DNA from: Terasakiella sp033100395
Lineage (GTDB): Bacteria; Pseudomonadota; Alphaproteobacteria; Rhodospirillales; Terasakiellaceae
DNA: 64,000 nucleotides
Direction of reading: 5' to 3'
Assembly: GCF_033100395.1 (NCBI RefSeq)
Contig: NZ_JAWLVJ010000005.1
Location: 141,157 to 205,156 of the forward strand
Made by a program: the position numbers and the translations under genes. The notes under the pieces are model-generated. The model ran no database searches. It was not told the origin of the DNA and saw nothing but the letters and a program-made list of their open reading frames with translations. Positions 35,834-44,038 of this stretch are shown here, piece after piece. Within the stretch, counting starts at the first letter, position 1. Every line of letters begins with the position of its first letter.

Positions 35834-36984
35834 ACGACCTCTTTTACCTTGGTCATAAAGTCGGCCAGGGCATGGCGCAGCACATCGGCATGTTCCGGCA
35901 GATCATTGGCGGAATTTGCGACCTGTTCGCCTGATTTATCCGCATCCAACGCACATTCTGACAAGACATGAATGTCTGCCTTTGTGGCTTCCATCCCCGT
36001 TGCAGCTTCGGCCACACTGCGGCTGATTTCCCCGGTCGCAGCACCCTGTTGTTCAACGGCAGCTGCGATGGAGGACGAACTGTCGCTCAGGTTCGCAATG
36101 GTTCCGGTAATATCTTTTATGGACGCACTTGCCTGAAGGGTGACCTGCTGGATTGATGCTATTTTACGTTCAATCTCTTCGGTTGCTTTTGTTGTCTGGC
36201 TGGCAAGATTTTTTACTTCGCCTGCCACAACGGCAAATCCTTTACCTGCATCACCCGCACGGGCGGCCTCAATCGTCGCGTTTAGCGCCAGCATATTGGT
36301 TTTGGTAGCAATATCCGTGATCATTTGCACGAATTCGGTGATCTCGTTGGAGGCCTTGGTCAACGATTCAATATGCTGATTGGCAAGCTGGCTTTGTTCC
36401 ACTGCCTGATTGTTGATTTGTAAGGATCGATGGGTTTGGGAGCTGATTTCCGAAATCGATGCATTCAGTTCTTCCGTTGCAGATGCGACGGTATTCACAT
36501 TGCCTGCTGTCTGTTCAGCAACTGCTGAAACCTGGGATGCTTTTTCAGAGGTGTCGGTAGAAAGGGCAGACATCTTATGGGCCTGGGTATTTAAATCTCT
36601 GGCCGCATCTTCGACCGCGACAACCACGTTTGAAACCGTTTCATTAAAATGATCAACCACTCCGCCAAACGCATGGACACGGTCTTCCATGCTTTGGGTG
36701 GCTTCGTTGATAATGCTGGCGGCAACCCCAAACGCACCCGTCATGCCTTTTTGATTGATGCGGCGGTAATATTCATTATCGCGCACACATTCCAGCGAGG
36801 CCGTTGTTTCACGCACATAGGCATCGGTACGGTCAATCAGGCGGTTGATGGCTTTGGCCAGGAGTTGCAGATCGGCATTTGTAGGCATGTCGGTGATGCG
36901 CTGTTCAAAATCCCCATCAGCGACAGCTTCACAGACATCGACAAACATGGCGATGGTTTTGTTCTTCCCCGAGTTTGAAAACAT
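35830..36984 (-). CDS. Soluble methyl-accepting chemotaxis protein (HAMP plus signalling domain)
   Basis: 384 residues starting one base after the PAS gene stop. A HAMP-like region covers residues about 10-60; the signalling hairpin tip is TKTNMLALNATIEAARAGDAGKGFAVVAGEVKNLA-type (key residues 240-275). No membrane segment remains with this start, so it is cytosolic. The frame is open 24 codons further upstream with a hydrophobic stretch (VTIISFLLWIGW) that overlaps the PAS gene, but no ribosome site supports it. With the PAS gene it forms a split Aer-type energy receptor. It overlaps the stop of the XRE gene by 4 bases. Confidence 0.85.
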   Translation of the reverse strand: MFSNSGKNKTIAMFVDVCEAVADGDFEQRITDMPTNADLQLLAKAINRLIDRTDAYVRETTASLECVRDNEYYRRINQKGMTGAFGVAASIINEATQSMEDRVHAFGGVVDHFNETVSNVVVAVEDAARDLNTQAHKMSALSTDTSEKASQVSAVAEQTAGNVNTVASATEELNASISEISSQTHRSLQINNQAVEQSQLANQHIESLTKASNEITEFVQMITDIATKTNMLALNATIEAARAGDAGKGFAVVAGEVKNLASQTTKATEEIERKIASIQQVTLQASASIKDITGTIANLSDSSSSIAAAVEQQGAATGEISRSVAEAATGMEATKADIHVLSECALDADKSGEQVANSANDLPEHADVLRHALADFMTKVKEVV

Positions 36985-36985
36985 G

Positions 36986-37513
36986 TTACGCCGCCATCCG
37001 ATCCAGAGTAAGAACGAAATGATGGTAACTTGGTGAATGAACCGAAACCACATCATTCAAATATTTCACTGCATCCTGCATGCCGGCTTTGGCGTTGTTT
37101 GCAGCTGCTTCAATACGGTTCAGTTCTTCATAAATCGGAATGATCTGGTTGTTCAGAATGGTGCGCTCCGGCACCCGGCGATTGGAATGATAGCCAATGA
37201 TTTCGCCCTGTTCATTCAGCGATGGCGTTACATGTGCCAAAACCCAGTAATAGCCTCCTGATTTGGTCTTGTTGACCACATAGGCAAAAATTTCATTCTT
37301 GGACTGAATTGTTTCCCACAACAATTGGAAAACTGTGCGTGGCATAAAGTCATGGCGGATCAGGTTATGGGGTTTCCCCATGATTTCATCCAATGAATAT
37401 CCCGACACATCAACAAACACATCATTGGCGTAGGTAATGCGACCTTTCAGGTCTGTTTTGCTGACGATGAGTTCATTCTCACCAAAAAATACTTCTTCGC
37501 TATTTTTAAACAT
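36986..37513 (-). CDS. Aer-like PAS domain protein
   Basis: 175 residues with ATG 37513 (GGGGTG ribosome site); a GTG nine codons earlier is less likely. The PAS domain, residues about 10-115, has KGRITYANDVFVDVSGYSLDEIMGKPHNLIRHDFMP and GGYYWVLAHVTP in the arrangement of the Aer FAD-binding PAS. The remainder is a helical tail. It lies directly before the MCP gene, so sensor and signalling parts are separate polypeptides that presumably interact. A 14-base palindrome (37579-37592) and a TATAAT-like element lie upstream. A role in redox or oxygen taxis is inferred. Confidence 0.8.
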   Translation of the reverse strand: MFKNSEEVFFGENELIVSKTDLKGRITYANDVFVDVSGYSLDEIMGKPHNLIRHDFMPRTVFQLLWETIQSKNEIFAYVVNKTKSGGYYWVLAHVTPSLNEQGEIIGYHSNRRVPERTILNNQIIPIYEELNRIEAAANNAKAGMQDAVKYLNDVVSVHSPSYHHFVLTLDRMAA

Positions 37514-37775
37514 TGGCTGCACCCCAATCTTTTTTTGCACTGCAGCAATTATAACAGCGTTTACATATATAAGTATTCACCTATTTAGGTGATGTTCTAT
37601 AAAAGATTATAAGTATCTGTTTTAAAGTATTTATTTTTTAGCCCTGTAGGTGCTTTAAATCTAATGGTTGTTAATTTTCAAAGTTACACAAGCTTGAAAT
37701 AATTGTGACCACAGGTTTTATTGCGAATCTATTCTTGATTGATTTGGTGCTATCAAGGTCAGAAAAGCGTTTAAA

Positions 37776-37812
37776 CAAAAAAACACCCTACCTATAAAAT
37801 TTATAAGTAGGG
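37776..37812 (-). terminator. Terminator of the flgF-flgH operon
   Basis: Minus strand: CCCTAC and GTAGGG flank an AT-rich inner pairing with one mismatch, followed by seven T residues. It is 118 bases after the flgH stop and lies within a 416-base gap between the PAS gene start (37513) and flgH. Apart from this hairpin and the one at 37878-37917, the gap is AT-rich with no gene seen. Confidence 0.8.
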
Positions 37813-37877
37813 CATGAGTTTCCTAGTGTCTTAGAGCGATAAGAGCTAGGGCATTAAAGCGTGTTCGTTGGGAAACT

Positions 37878-37917
37878 CTCTGGCGAGGCCTCCCGGTTGA
37901 GGGAGGCTAAGCCAGAG
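37878..37917. ncRNA. Stable two-part hairpin 3' of flgH
   Basis: CTCTGGC pairs with GCCAGAG (outer) and GCCTCCC with GGGAGGC (inner) around a 6-base loop. It is the strongest local hairpin near flgH, yet no T run follows, so it may protect the mRNA 3' end rather than terminate. It could also be a small RNA part; only the structure is seen. Confidence 0.5.
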
Positions 37918-37929
37918 CTTCACGAAAAC

Positions 37930-38685
37930 TTAGAAGGGTGAGAGGATGTCGAGAACTTGCATACCCCAACGTGGTTGTTGCAGTTCACTGACGTTACCGC
38001 GACCACCATAGGTTACGCGCATCTCAGCAATCTTTGTGTGATCAATCGTGTTGGAAGAGGAAATATCTTCGCGGCGAATGATCCCGGTAATGTTCAGTTC
38101 ACGTAATTCGTAGTTCACCAGGGTTTCCTGGCGCCCGTTAATAACAAGGTTACCGTTGGGCAGAATTTGAGTGATGATGGCAGCGACTGTTAAGCTGATG
38201 GTTTCTGAACGGTCAATCTTTCCTTCGCCTTTGGTGGTGTGATCCGTATCCAGGCTGACGGTTGATGTATTGACGACGTTACCGGAGACGATCTTGCCAA
38301 GGCCTGCTTCAAAGCCAAACAGGTTTGTCAGGTTTCCATCTTCTGTATCGTCACGGGTACGCTGTGTGGTGTTGGAAATGGCAGCGCTGTCTCCAATGGA
38401 GATGCTGACCGTCAGAATGTCACCAATTTCGTTGGCGCGGTTATCTTTGAAGAAAGCGCGTGCGCCATTACGCCACAATGAATTCGGGTTGATATGGGCC
38501 ACTTGCGGGGCTGGCATGGGCATATTGACGGGCTGGTAATCCGGACGTTTGGTCGGATTGACAATTTCTGTTGTTTGCGGGCCGTCACCCACCTGTGACA
38601 GGCGGGTAAAGAGGCCGCAGGCCGACAGGCTGGACATCATCAGGACAATGCCTGAAATCCGGAGAATTTGTTTTGTACGTAACAT
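37930..38685 (-). CDS. flgH: Flagellar L-ring lipoprotein FlgH
   Basis: 251 residues. A lipoprotein signal ends in LSAC with Cys23. The body contains NSLWRNGARAFFKDNRANEIGDILTV, the FlgH hallmark, and NGRQETLVNYELRELNITGIIR with a C-terminal GGRGNVSELQQPRWGMQVLD segment. It forms the outer-membrane L ring. It follows flgA by 50 bases containing a conserved leader motif (38694-38715) also found before flgF and flgG. It is last in the flgF-flgG-flgA-flgH run. Confidence 0.95.
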   Translation of the reverse strand: MLRTKQILRISGIVLMMSSLSACGLFTRLSQVGDGPQTTEIVNPTKRPDYQPVNMPMPAPQVAHINPNSLWRNGARAFFKDNRANEIGDILTVSISIGDSAAISNTTQRTRDDTEDGNLTNLFGFEAGLGKIVSGNVVNTSTVSLDTDHTTKGEGKIDRSETISLTVAAIITQILPNGNLVINGRQETLVNYELRELNITGIIRREDISSSNTIDHTKIAEMRVTYGGRGNVSELQQPRWGMQVLDILSPF

Positions 38686-38693
38686 TATTCCAT

Positions 38694-38715
38694 CTCCTAA
38701 CTGGTTTGCTCTAAG
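38694..38715 (-). promoter_or_regulatory. Conserved leader motif before flgH
   Basis: Minus strand AGAGCAAACCAGTTAGGAG-type element containing the ribosome site; 8 bases before the ATG. It matches the elements before flgF and flgG in 15-16 of about 19 positions. Confidence 0.55.
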
Positions 38716-38735
38716 ATTAACAACTTGCGTGATTT

Positions 38736-39749
38736 TTAATTATTGAAGGCAAGTTGTGCTGTGTTACTGCCGCCAATCGGCAAAACAGTAACCATGGAGG
38801 CGCCAACGACCACCGCTTCGACTGTGCGGCTTGTATTGGTGTTGGTGATACGAATGGTTTCTCCATCCGCACCGTCTTGAAGGGCGCGCCCTTGCGAGGT
38901 CAGCATCAGGCCTGGTTTTTTCAGGAAGATGGTCACCAGCTTGCCTTTTTCGACAAGTACAGGACGTTGGATGTCAGCTGCGCGGATTGGTTTTTCCGGA
39001 CGCAGGTGACGTTTTGGCGACATGCCGATCAGGCTGTGTACATCGGTAATGATGTCACGCTGTGTGCGATCCGCACGCAGTTGAACCCATTGGATATCGT
39101 TTTCTGCAATGACTTCGCCTTTTGCCATACGTCGCGCAAGGGTCGGTACGTCAATCATTTTATGGATCTGACCTGTGACACGAACACGCTGGTTCGGTGT
39201 CATGTTTCTTTCACCTACCGCAACGATAGCGGCAAAGCGCATGGAGCGACGGTTGAAGGTCACATCTTCAATGGTGACTTCGGGCATGATCTCGCTTGGC
39301 ACATGGATGCGCAGATTACGATTACTCAGTTCGATTTTGGCATTCTGCGGCAGGTCATGTTCCAGCAGAGAGGCCATCAGTGCGTCCTGAATTTCATCAC
39401 GGTTAATTGTGATACTGTCGCGGGTAACCATGGTGCGCAAATCTGCAGAAAGGGGACGCCACTGCAAGCCATAAGCACGCGCCACACGGAACAACCAGCG
39501 TGCATCGAAAGACGCTTTGCGACCGGGTTTCGGGGCGTAGGCAACTGCCGTGTCGGCTTTGTCCTGTGGCGCATTGGTGAAGAGATCGCCAAGGCGGATG
39601 TAAGAACCGGATACCACGATGTTTTCGCGAAGTGAAACCGGACCTGTGTCGCCAGAAACAAGCTCTTCCTGTGCAGAGCCAGCGGCCAATGAATTGGAGG
39701 CCACCAACAGCAGGGAAAGTAATCCGGCAAAATAAAGAATGCGTTTCAT
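38736..39749 (-). CDS. flgA: Flagellar P-ring chaperone FlgA
   Basis: 337 residues, longer than enteric FlgA. Signal peptide: FAGLLSLLLVASNSLAAG, cleavage near LAA. The C-terminal SAF-type half has RRMAKGEVIAENDIQWVQLRADR, IGMSPKRHLRPEKPIRAADI and RPVLVEKGKLVTIFLKKPGLMLTSQGRALQDGADGE (key motif near residues 270-305). It helps FlgI assemble the P ring in the periplasm. Located between flgG and flgH, with GTTAAGGAGGG as ribosome site, and probably part of the flgF operon. Confidence 0.92.
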   Translation of the reverse strand: MKRILYFAGLLSLLLVASNSLAAGSAQEELVSGDTGPVSLRENIVVSGSYIRLGDLFTNAPQDKADTAVAYAPKPGRKASFDARWLFRVARAYGLQWRPLSADLRTMVTRDSITINRDEIQDALMASLLEHDLPQNAKIELSNRNLRIHVPSEIMPEVTIEDVTFNRRSMRFAAIVAVGERNMTPNQRVRVTGQIHKMIDVPTLARRMAKGEVIAENDIQWVQLRADRTQRDIITDVHSLIGMSPKRHLRPEKPIRAADIQRPVLVEKGKLVTIFLKKPGLMLTSQGRALQDGADGETIRITNTNTSRTVEAVVVGASMVTVLPIGGSNTAQLAFNN

Positions 39750-39763
39750 AGCTCAGACCCTCC

Positions 39764-40549
39764 TTAACGCATTTGAGTCAAGGAGCCCATCATCTCATCA
39801 GATGTTGAAATCACCTTGGAGTTCATTTCGTAGGCACGCTGTGCAGAAATCAGGTTTGTTACCTCAGATACGGCATTGACGTTTGATGTTTCCAGGAAGC
39901 CTTGCAGGATGCTGCCGTAACCAGTCGTGGCGGGTGCAGCCGTTGCGGGCTGACCAGAAGCGGCTGTTTCAAGGTAGTAGTTAGACCCTTGTGCGCTTAG
40001 ACCAGCCGGGTTCGGGAAAGAAGCCAATTGAATTTGGCCAACGTTTTGCAGAGCCACCTGACCGTCGATTTTGGCGAGAATTTCGCCACTGGAGTTTACA
40101 GTAACGTCAACCGCGTTGGCCGGGATTGTCAGGCCTGGCTGAACCAGATAACCATCATGTGTGACCAGTTCGCCGTTTCCGTTCAGTTGGAATGTGCCAT
40201 CACGGGTATAAGCTGTTTCACCGCTTGGCAGGGTGATTTGGAAGAAGCCGTTACCCTGGATAGCAAGGTCGAATGTATTGTCCGTGGCGCTCAGGTTACC
40301 TTGTTCGTGGATACGGTAAACGGCAGCCAGCTTAACACCAAGACCTAGCTGTACACCTGTCGGGACAACCGAGCCATCCTGACCGGATGTGGAGCCTACG
40401 CGACGCAGGTTTTGATACAGCAGATCGTGGAATTCAGTACGACGACGCTGGAAAGCAGTGGTGTTCATGTTTGCCAGGTTGTTTGAAATGACTTCAACAT
40501 TCTGTTGTTGAGCCAGCATCCCTGTAGCACCGATACTTAATGATCTCAT
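39764..40549 (-). CDS. flgG: Flagellar distal rod protein FlgG
   Basis: 261 residues, the standard FlgG length. N-terminus SIGATGMLAQQQNVEVISNNLANMNTTAFQRRR and C-terminus NVNAVSEVTNLISAQRAYEMNSKVI are highly conserved. The QGNGFFQITLPSGE motif follows in mid-protein. It forms the distal rod and is exported by the type III system. The leader motif with GTTAGGAG ribosome site is 8 bases upstream. It lies 51 bases after flgF and 14 before flgA. Confidence 0.97.
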   Translation of the reverse strand: MRSLSIGATGMLAQQQNVEVISNNLANMNTTAFQRRRTEFHDLLYQNLRRVGSTSGQDGSVVPTGVQLGLGVKLAAVYRIHEQGNLSATDNTFDLAIQGNGFFQITLPSGETAYTRDGTFQLNGNGELVTHDGYLVQPGLTIPANAVDVTVNSSGEILAKIDGQVALQNVGQIQLASFPNPAGLSAQGSNYYLETAASGQPATAAPATTGYGSILQGFLETSNVNAVSEVTNLISAQRAYEMNSKVISTSDEMMGSLTQMR

Positions 40550-40557
40550 TGTTTTAA

Positions 40558-40582
40558 CTCCTAACTTCTTCGCTCTGTGTTA
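40558..40582 (-). promoter_or_regulatory. Conserved leader motif before flgG
   Basis: Minus strand AGAGCGAAGAAGTTAGGAG, 8 bases before the flgG ATG, the clearest of three related leaders (flgF, flgG, flgH). A TAAACGGCTAACA sequence just upstream also occurs before flgI. Confidence 0.6.
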
Positions 40583-40600
40583 GCCGTTTATCGGCGCTTG

Positions 40601-41332
40601 TTACTGTTGACGGATGAGGGTGGTTGCCTTGCGGATCCGCTCATCTTCTTTTTCGATTAATTTCTTTGCCCGGTCATATGAACGGTGAACCTCGATCATT
40701 CGTGTCATTTCGATGATGGGTTCAACATTGGACATTTCCAGTTTGCCCTGATGAACGTCTGGATTTTCAACCTGTGTGCCAGGCACTTTGGAACTTAATA
40801 GTGTGTTGGATACTTTTTCCAGTTCCTGCGGATTGGGAAACTCTACAATGCTCAATTTCCCAATTGGGCCGGCGTTTGTGTGGATTTCGCCATTACGGCT
40901 GATTTCAATGCGGGTATCAGATGGGTCTGTTTCAATCTTTTCACCATCTTCGGTCAAAACCGGGTGACCATCTGTATTTACAACAATGCCTTGGTTGTTC
41001 AGTTGGAAGTGGCCGTTACGGGTGTAGCGGTTGCCAGCAGGTGTATCGACAACGAAATAGCCTTCACCGTGGATGGCAACGTCCAGCGGATTGCCTGTTT
41101 CATCGAAATTACCTTCGGACAGGTCGCGGTACTGGGCGATATCACGTACGAACATCATACGGTCCCCCATGATGCGATCGCCGCCATCACTTTTTACAAG
41201 ATAGTCATCAAACATGACGCTTTCGCGCTTATAAGCTTGCGTGTTCATGTTGGCGATGTTGTTTGCCACAGAAGTCATTTCACGACGCAGCGATGTCTGG
41301 CGGGACAATGCGATGAGTAATGTATTTTCCAT
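40601..41332 (-). CDS. flgF: Flagellar proximal rod protein FlgF
   Basis: 243 residues. Rod-family N-terminus (ALSRQTSLRREMTSVANNIANMNTQAYKRE), mid motif DVAIHGEGYFVVDTPAGNRYTRNGHF and C-terminus EPIIEMTRMIEVHRSYDRAKKLIEKEDERI are typical of FlgF. It is the first gene of a four-gene operon, with a sigma-54 promoter 68 bases upstream and the leader motif next to the ribosome site. The C-terminus is short and charged. Exported; part of the proximal rod. Confidence 0.94.
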   Translation of the reverse strand: MENTLLIALSRQTSLRREMTSVANNIANMNTQAYKRESVMFDDYLVKSDGGDRIMGDRMMFVRDIAQYRDLSEGNFDETGNPLDVAIHGEGYFVVDTPAGNRYTRNGHFQLNNQGIVVNTDGHPVLTEDGEKIETDPSDTRIEISRNGEIHTNAGPIGKLSIVEFPNPQELEKVSNTLLSSKVPGTQVENPDVHQGKLEMSNVEPIIEMTRMIEVHRSYDRAKKLIEKEDERIRKATTLIRQQ

Positions 41333-41342
41333 TTGGCTAAGC

Positions 41343-41364
41343 CTCTTAACTAATTCGCTCTAAG
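41343..41364 (-). promoter_or_regulatory. Conserved leader motif before flgF
   Basis: Minus strand AGAGCGAATTAGTTAAGAG, 10 bases before the ATG; it matches the leaders of flgG and flgH. Confidence 0.55.
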
Positions 41365-41399
41365 TGGTGCAGGCATTTCGCTGCGTTTGTCTTGGAATA

Positions 41400-41415
41400 T
41401 GCACGAGGTATGCCA
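41400..41415 (-). promoter_or_regulatory. Sigma-54 promoter before flgF
   Basis: Minus strand: TGGCAT, 5 bases, GTGCA, with the GG and GC doublets 10 bases apart. It would drive flgF-flgG-flgA-flgH. The remaining 335 bases to fliL are AT-rich, with no gene and no convincing promoter for fliL identified. Confidence 0.7.
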
Positions 41416-41750
41416 GTTTTAAAAAATATTTAAATTCAACATGTTAATCACGTTTTTTCCGAGTGAGTGCGAATTTCTCCTCCTTTTTTACCCGGTCAAA
41501 ATCTACCACGGCGGCAAGAAATGCCTGTTTCGGGTGATCGTGGGTGTTTTTGACCCGGATGCGGCATAATTTGCCTGCCTGTGTTATACTGATGTGCCGT
41601 ATTTGCAGGGATTTTCTGACAGGCTGACAAGAAAAGAAAAAAAACTCTTTAAATCAGTTGTTAACCACTTGCTTAGTATGGTGTAAATAAGGATAGCCGT
41701 ATAAGATGCGGTTTAACTGGTTTGTGTTTTAATATATGTGAGCAAAAGAC

Positions 41751-42308
41751 ATGGCTGATGACGATCTCGACGACGACATGGATGACGACGACGAGTTTGA
41801 CGATGAAGAGGAAGGCGGCTCCGGCGGTGGTGGCAAGAAGAAGATTCTGCTGCTGGCAATCCCGCTGGTCTTAATTCTTGGGGGCGCAGCTGGTGCCTAT
41901 TTCACAGGTTTGCTTGACCCGCTTTTGGGCGTTGAAGAAACGGCTGAAGGTGAAGGGGGCGAAGATGGTGCACCTGCGGTTGGTCCGGATGGGGAACCGT
42001 TGCAGGTTGCCTTTTTTGATCTGCCGGAAATTCTCGTGAACCTTAATACAACAGGGCGCAAATCCAGCTTCCTGAAAATCCGCGTCAGTCTTGAACTTGC
42101 CAACTCTCTGGACACACCGCAGGTCGAAACTGTGCAGGACCGGGTGGTGGATGCCTTCCAGGTCTATTTGCGTGAACTGCGGGTTGAAGACCTGAAAGGG
42201 TCGGCGGGTATGTATCGTCTGCGTGAAGAATTGCTTGCACGGGTGAATACGGCCGTTGGCTCGGTCAAAGTCAATGATGTGCTTTTTAAGGAGATGTTGG
42301 TACAATAA
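41751..42308 (+). CDS. fliL: Flagellar basal-body protein FliL
   Basis: 185 residues. An unusually acidic cytoplasmic N-terminus (DDDLDDDMDDDDEFDDEEE) is followed by a Gly/Lys-rich linker, one membrane segment (residues about 31-50, ILLLAIPLVLILGGAAGAYF) and a periplasmic domain with FLKIRVSLELANSLDTPQV. FliL surrounds the stator and supports torque. It begins an eight-gene + strand motor and chemotaxis run and is followed by fliM 54 bases on. The acidic N-terminus resembles the one on FliM next to it. Confidence 0.9.
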   Translation: MADDDLDDDMDDDDEFDDEEEGGSGGGGKKKILLLAIPLVLILGGAAGAYFTGLLDPLLGVEETAEGEGGEDGAPAVGPDGEPLQVAFFDLPEILVNLNTTGRKSSFLKIRVSLELANSLDTPQVETVQDRVVDAFQVYLRELRVEDLKGSAGMYRLREELLARVNTAVGSVKVNDVLFKEMLVQ

Positions 42309-42362
42309 TTGTATGTGCTTTCATCCAGGACGAATAATGGAACGACGTGAAGGACAGGGTTT

Positions 42363-43499
42363 ATGACTGTCGCCGATGAAGAAGGTGAAGATCTCGCTGC
42401 GGAATGGGAAGCTGCCCTTGGTGATGATGACGATGGCGGTGAAGATGACGATCTCGCAGCAGAATGGGAGTCCATGGTCGGGGACGACGATGGCGGTGCC
42501 GGTGCCGATTTACTTGGCGCGGTCGGTGGTCGTGAATCCACGCGTGTTCTAAACCAGGACGAGATTGACAGCCTTCTCGGTTTTGATGAAGATCATGACG
42601 AAGATGGTGGGCAAAGCGGTATCCAGGCGATCCTGAACTCCGCCCTTGTTTCCTATGAGCGTCTGCCTATGCTCGAGGTTGTCTTTGACCGCCTCGTTCG
42701 TATGATGTCCACCTCCATGCGTAACTTCACATCGGACAACGTGGAAGTTTCGCTGGATAACATTGTATCCATCCGTTTCGGTGACTATCTTAACTCTATC
42801 CCGCTGCCTGCAATGCTGGGCGTATTTAAGGCGGAAGAGTGGGATAACTACGGTCTTCTGACCATCGACAGTTCCATGATTTATTCGATCGTTGACGTTC
42901 TGTTGGGTGGTCGCCGTGGTACGGCTGCCATGCGGATTGAGGGACGTCCCTATACCACCATTGAACGGAACCTGGTTGAACGGATGGTTCATGTGGTGTT
43001 GAACGATTTGTCTGCTGCCTTTGATCCCCTGTCGCCTGTCACTTTCCGGTTTGACCGACTGGAAACCAACCCGCGCTTTGCGACGATTTCGCGCCCGAGT
43101 AACGCCGCGATTGTTGCCAAGCTTCGGATTGATATGGAAGACCGTGGTGGTCGTGTGGAAATGCTGTTGCCCTATGCGACACTGGAACCTGTTCGTGAAC
43201 TTCTCTTGCAGATGTTCATGGGTGAGAAGTTTGGTCGTGACAGTATTTGGGAAACTCACCTGGCGCGTGAACTTTGGCAGACCGATGTAGATCTGGAAGC
43301 TGTGCTGGACGAACAATATATGGAACTGACTGATATTATTAATCTGAAAATCGGTTCACAGATTATGTTTAATGCGACACCGGATTCCGATATTGAAATT
43401 CGTTGTGGCGGTGTTTCCATGTATACTGGTAAGATGGGCCGTAAGGGCCAGAATATCGCCGTCCGCATTGACGACGAAATAACCAAGCAGAAAGGATAA
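42363..43499 (+). CDS. fliM: Flagellar switch protein FliM with duplicated acidic N-terminus
   Basis: 378 residues, about 40 longer than usual at the N-terminus. Residues 10-25 and 30-45 repeat DLAAEWE followed by an acidic stretch. Then comes the normal CheY-binding motif LNQDEIDSLLGF (about 62-73) and the FliM body (LPMLEVVFDRLVRMMSTSMRNF; DVEVS-type core; QIMFNATPDSDIEIRCGGV at the end). FliM carries the CheY-P signal to the rotor. FliN and FliG are not in the window. Start ATG 42363 with GAAGGA upstream. Confidence 0.95.
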   Translation: MTVADEEGEDLAAEWEAALGDDDDGGEDDDLAAEWESMVGDDDGGAGADLLGAVGGRESTRVLNQDEIDSLLGFDEDHDEDGGQSGIQAILNSALVSYERLPMLEVVFDRLVRMMSTSMRNFTSDNVEVSLDNIVSIRFGDYLNSIPLPAMLGVFKAEEWDNYGLLTIDSSMIYSIVDVLLGGRRGTAAMRIEGRPYTTIERNLVERMVHVVLNDLSAAFDPLSPVTFRFDRLETNPRFATISRPSNAAIVAKLRIDMEDRGGRVEMLLPYATLEPVRELLLQMFMGEKFGRDSIWETHLARELWQTDVDLEAVLDEQYMELTDIINLKIGSQIMFNATPDSDIEIRCGGVSMYTGKMGRKGQNIAVRIDDEITKQKG

Positions 43500-43504
43500 G
43501 GACG

Positions 43505-44020
43505 TTGCCGTTTGCTTTGATCTTGGACATGCTGATTGCGATCCTTTTGATCGCCACCATTGCCTATGCGGTAATGCTTAATCGTCGCTTGTCAGAGCTG
43601 CGAAAGGATCAGTCTGAACTGGAGCAGCTTGCCCAAAGCTTTAACGACGCGACCATCCGTGCGGAAGAAAGCATTCACAAGCTCACTGGATCTGCTGATG
43701 AGATGAAACGCGATGTGCAGGATACGCTCAAAAAGGCTGAAAATCTGCGCGATGATCTTAACTTCCTAATCGACCGGGCGGGGACGTCCGCCGACAAGCT
43801 CGAAGAACAAGTGCGCAATAATCGTCCGGAACCTCCTGCATATGCTGGTAAAAAAGTAAAAGATACCGTTGCCTCGCCAGAGCCAAAAGCTCAGCCAAAG
43901 GTGCAACAGCCGCAGGCTGCCCCTGTTCAGAAAGAAACAGCACAGCCCGTTGAAGATGATTTCAAGCCAAAGACAGACGCAGAACGCGAACTGCTCAAGG
44001 CGCTTGAGTCTGTACGCTAA
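43505..44020 (+). CDS. Membrane-anchored coiled-coil protein (DUF6468-like)
   Basis: 171 residues starting with TTG, preceded by AAGGATAAGG. One N-terminal membrane segment (ALILDMLIAILLIATIAYAVML) is followed by a long coiled coil (LRKDQSELEQLAQSFNDATI to about residue 115) and a Pro/Lys/Gln-rich tail. It matches the DUF6468 family found between fliM and motE-like genes in alphaproteobacterial flagellar clusters. Its function is unknown; an inner-membrane role near the motor seems likely. It follows fliM by 5 bases. Confidence 0.72.
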   Translation: MPFALILDMLIAILLIATIAYAVMLNRRLSELRKDQSELEQLAQSFNDATIRAEESIHKLTGSADEMKRDVQDTLKKAENLRDDLNFLIDRAGTSADKLEEQVRNNRPEPPAYAGKKVKDTVASPEPKAQPKVQQPQAAPVQKETAQPVEDDFKPKTDAERELLKALESVR

Positions 44021-44038
44021 GTCGACAGGAGAAGAACC

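Noticed and set aside
37541..37929. CtrA-type sites (TTAA-N7-TTAA) in intergenic gaps, including 41650-41680 and 55270-55340
   Set aside because: Only half-sites or mismatched pairs were found (for example TTAA-N7-CTTA before fliL and TTAA-N7-GTTA before flgB), which chance can explain in AT-rich DNA.
41562..41575. GGCATAATTTGC as a sigma-54 promoter for fliL
   Set aside because: GG and GC are 8 bases apart instead of 10, so the spacing is wrong for RpoN.
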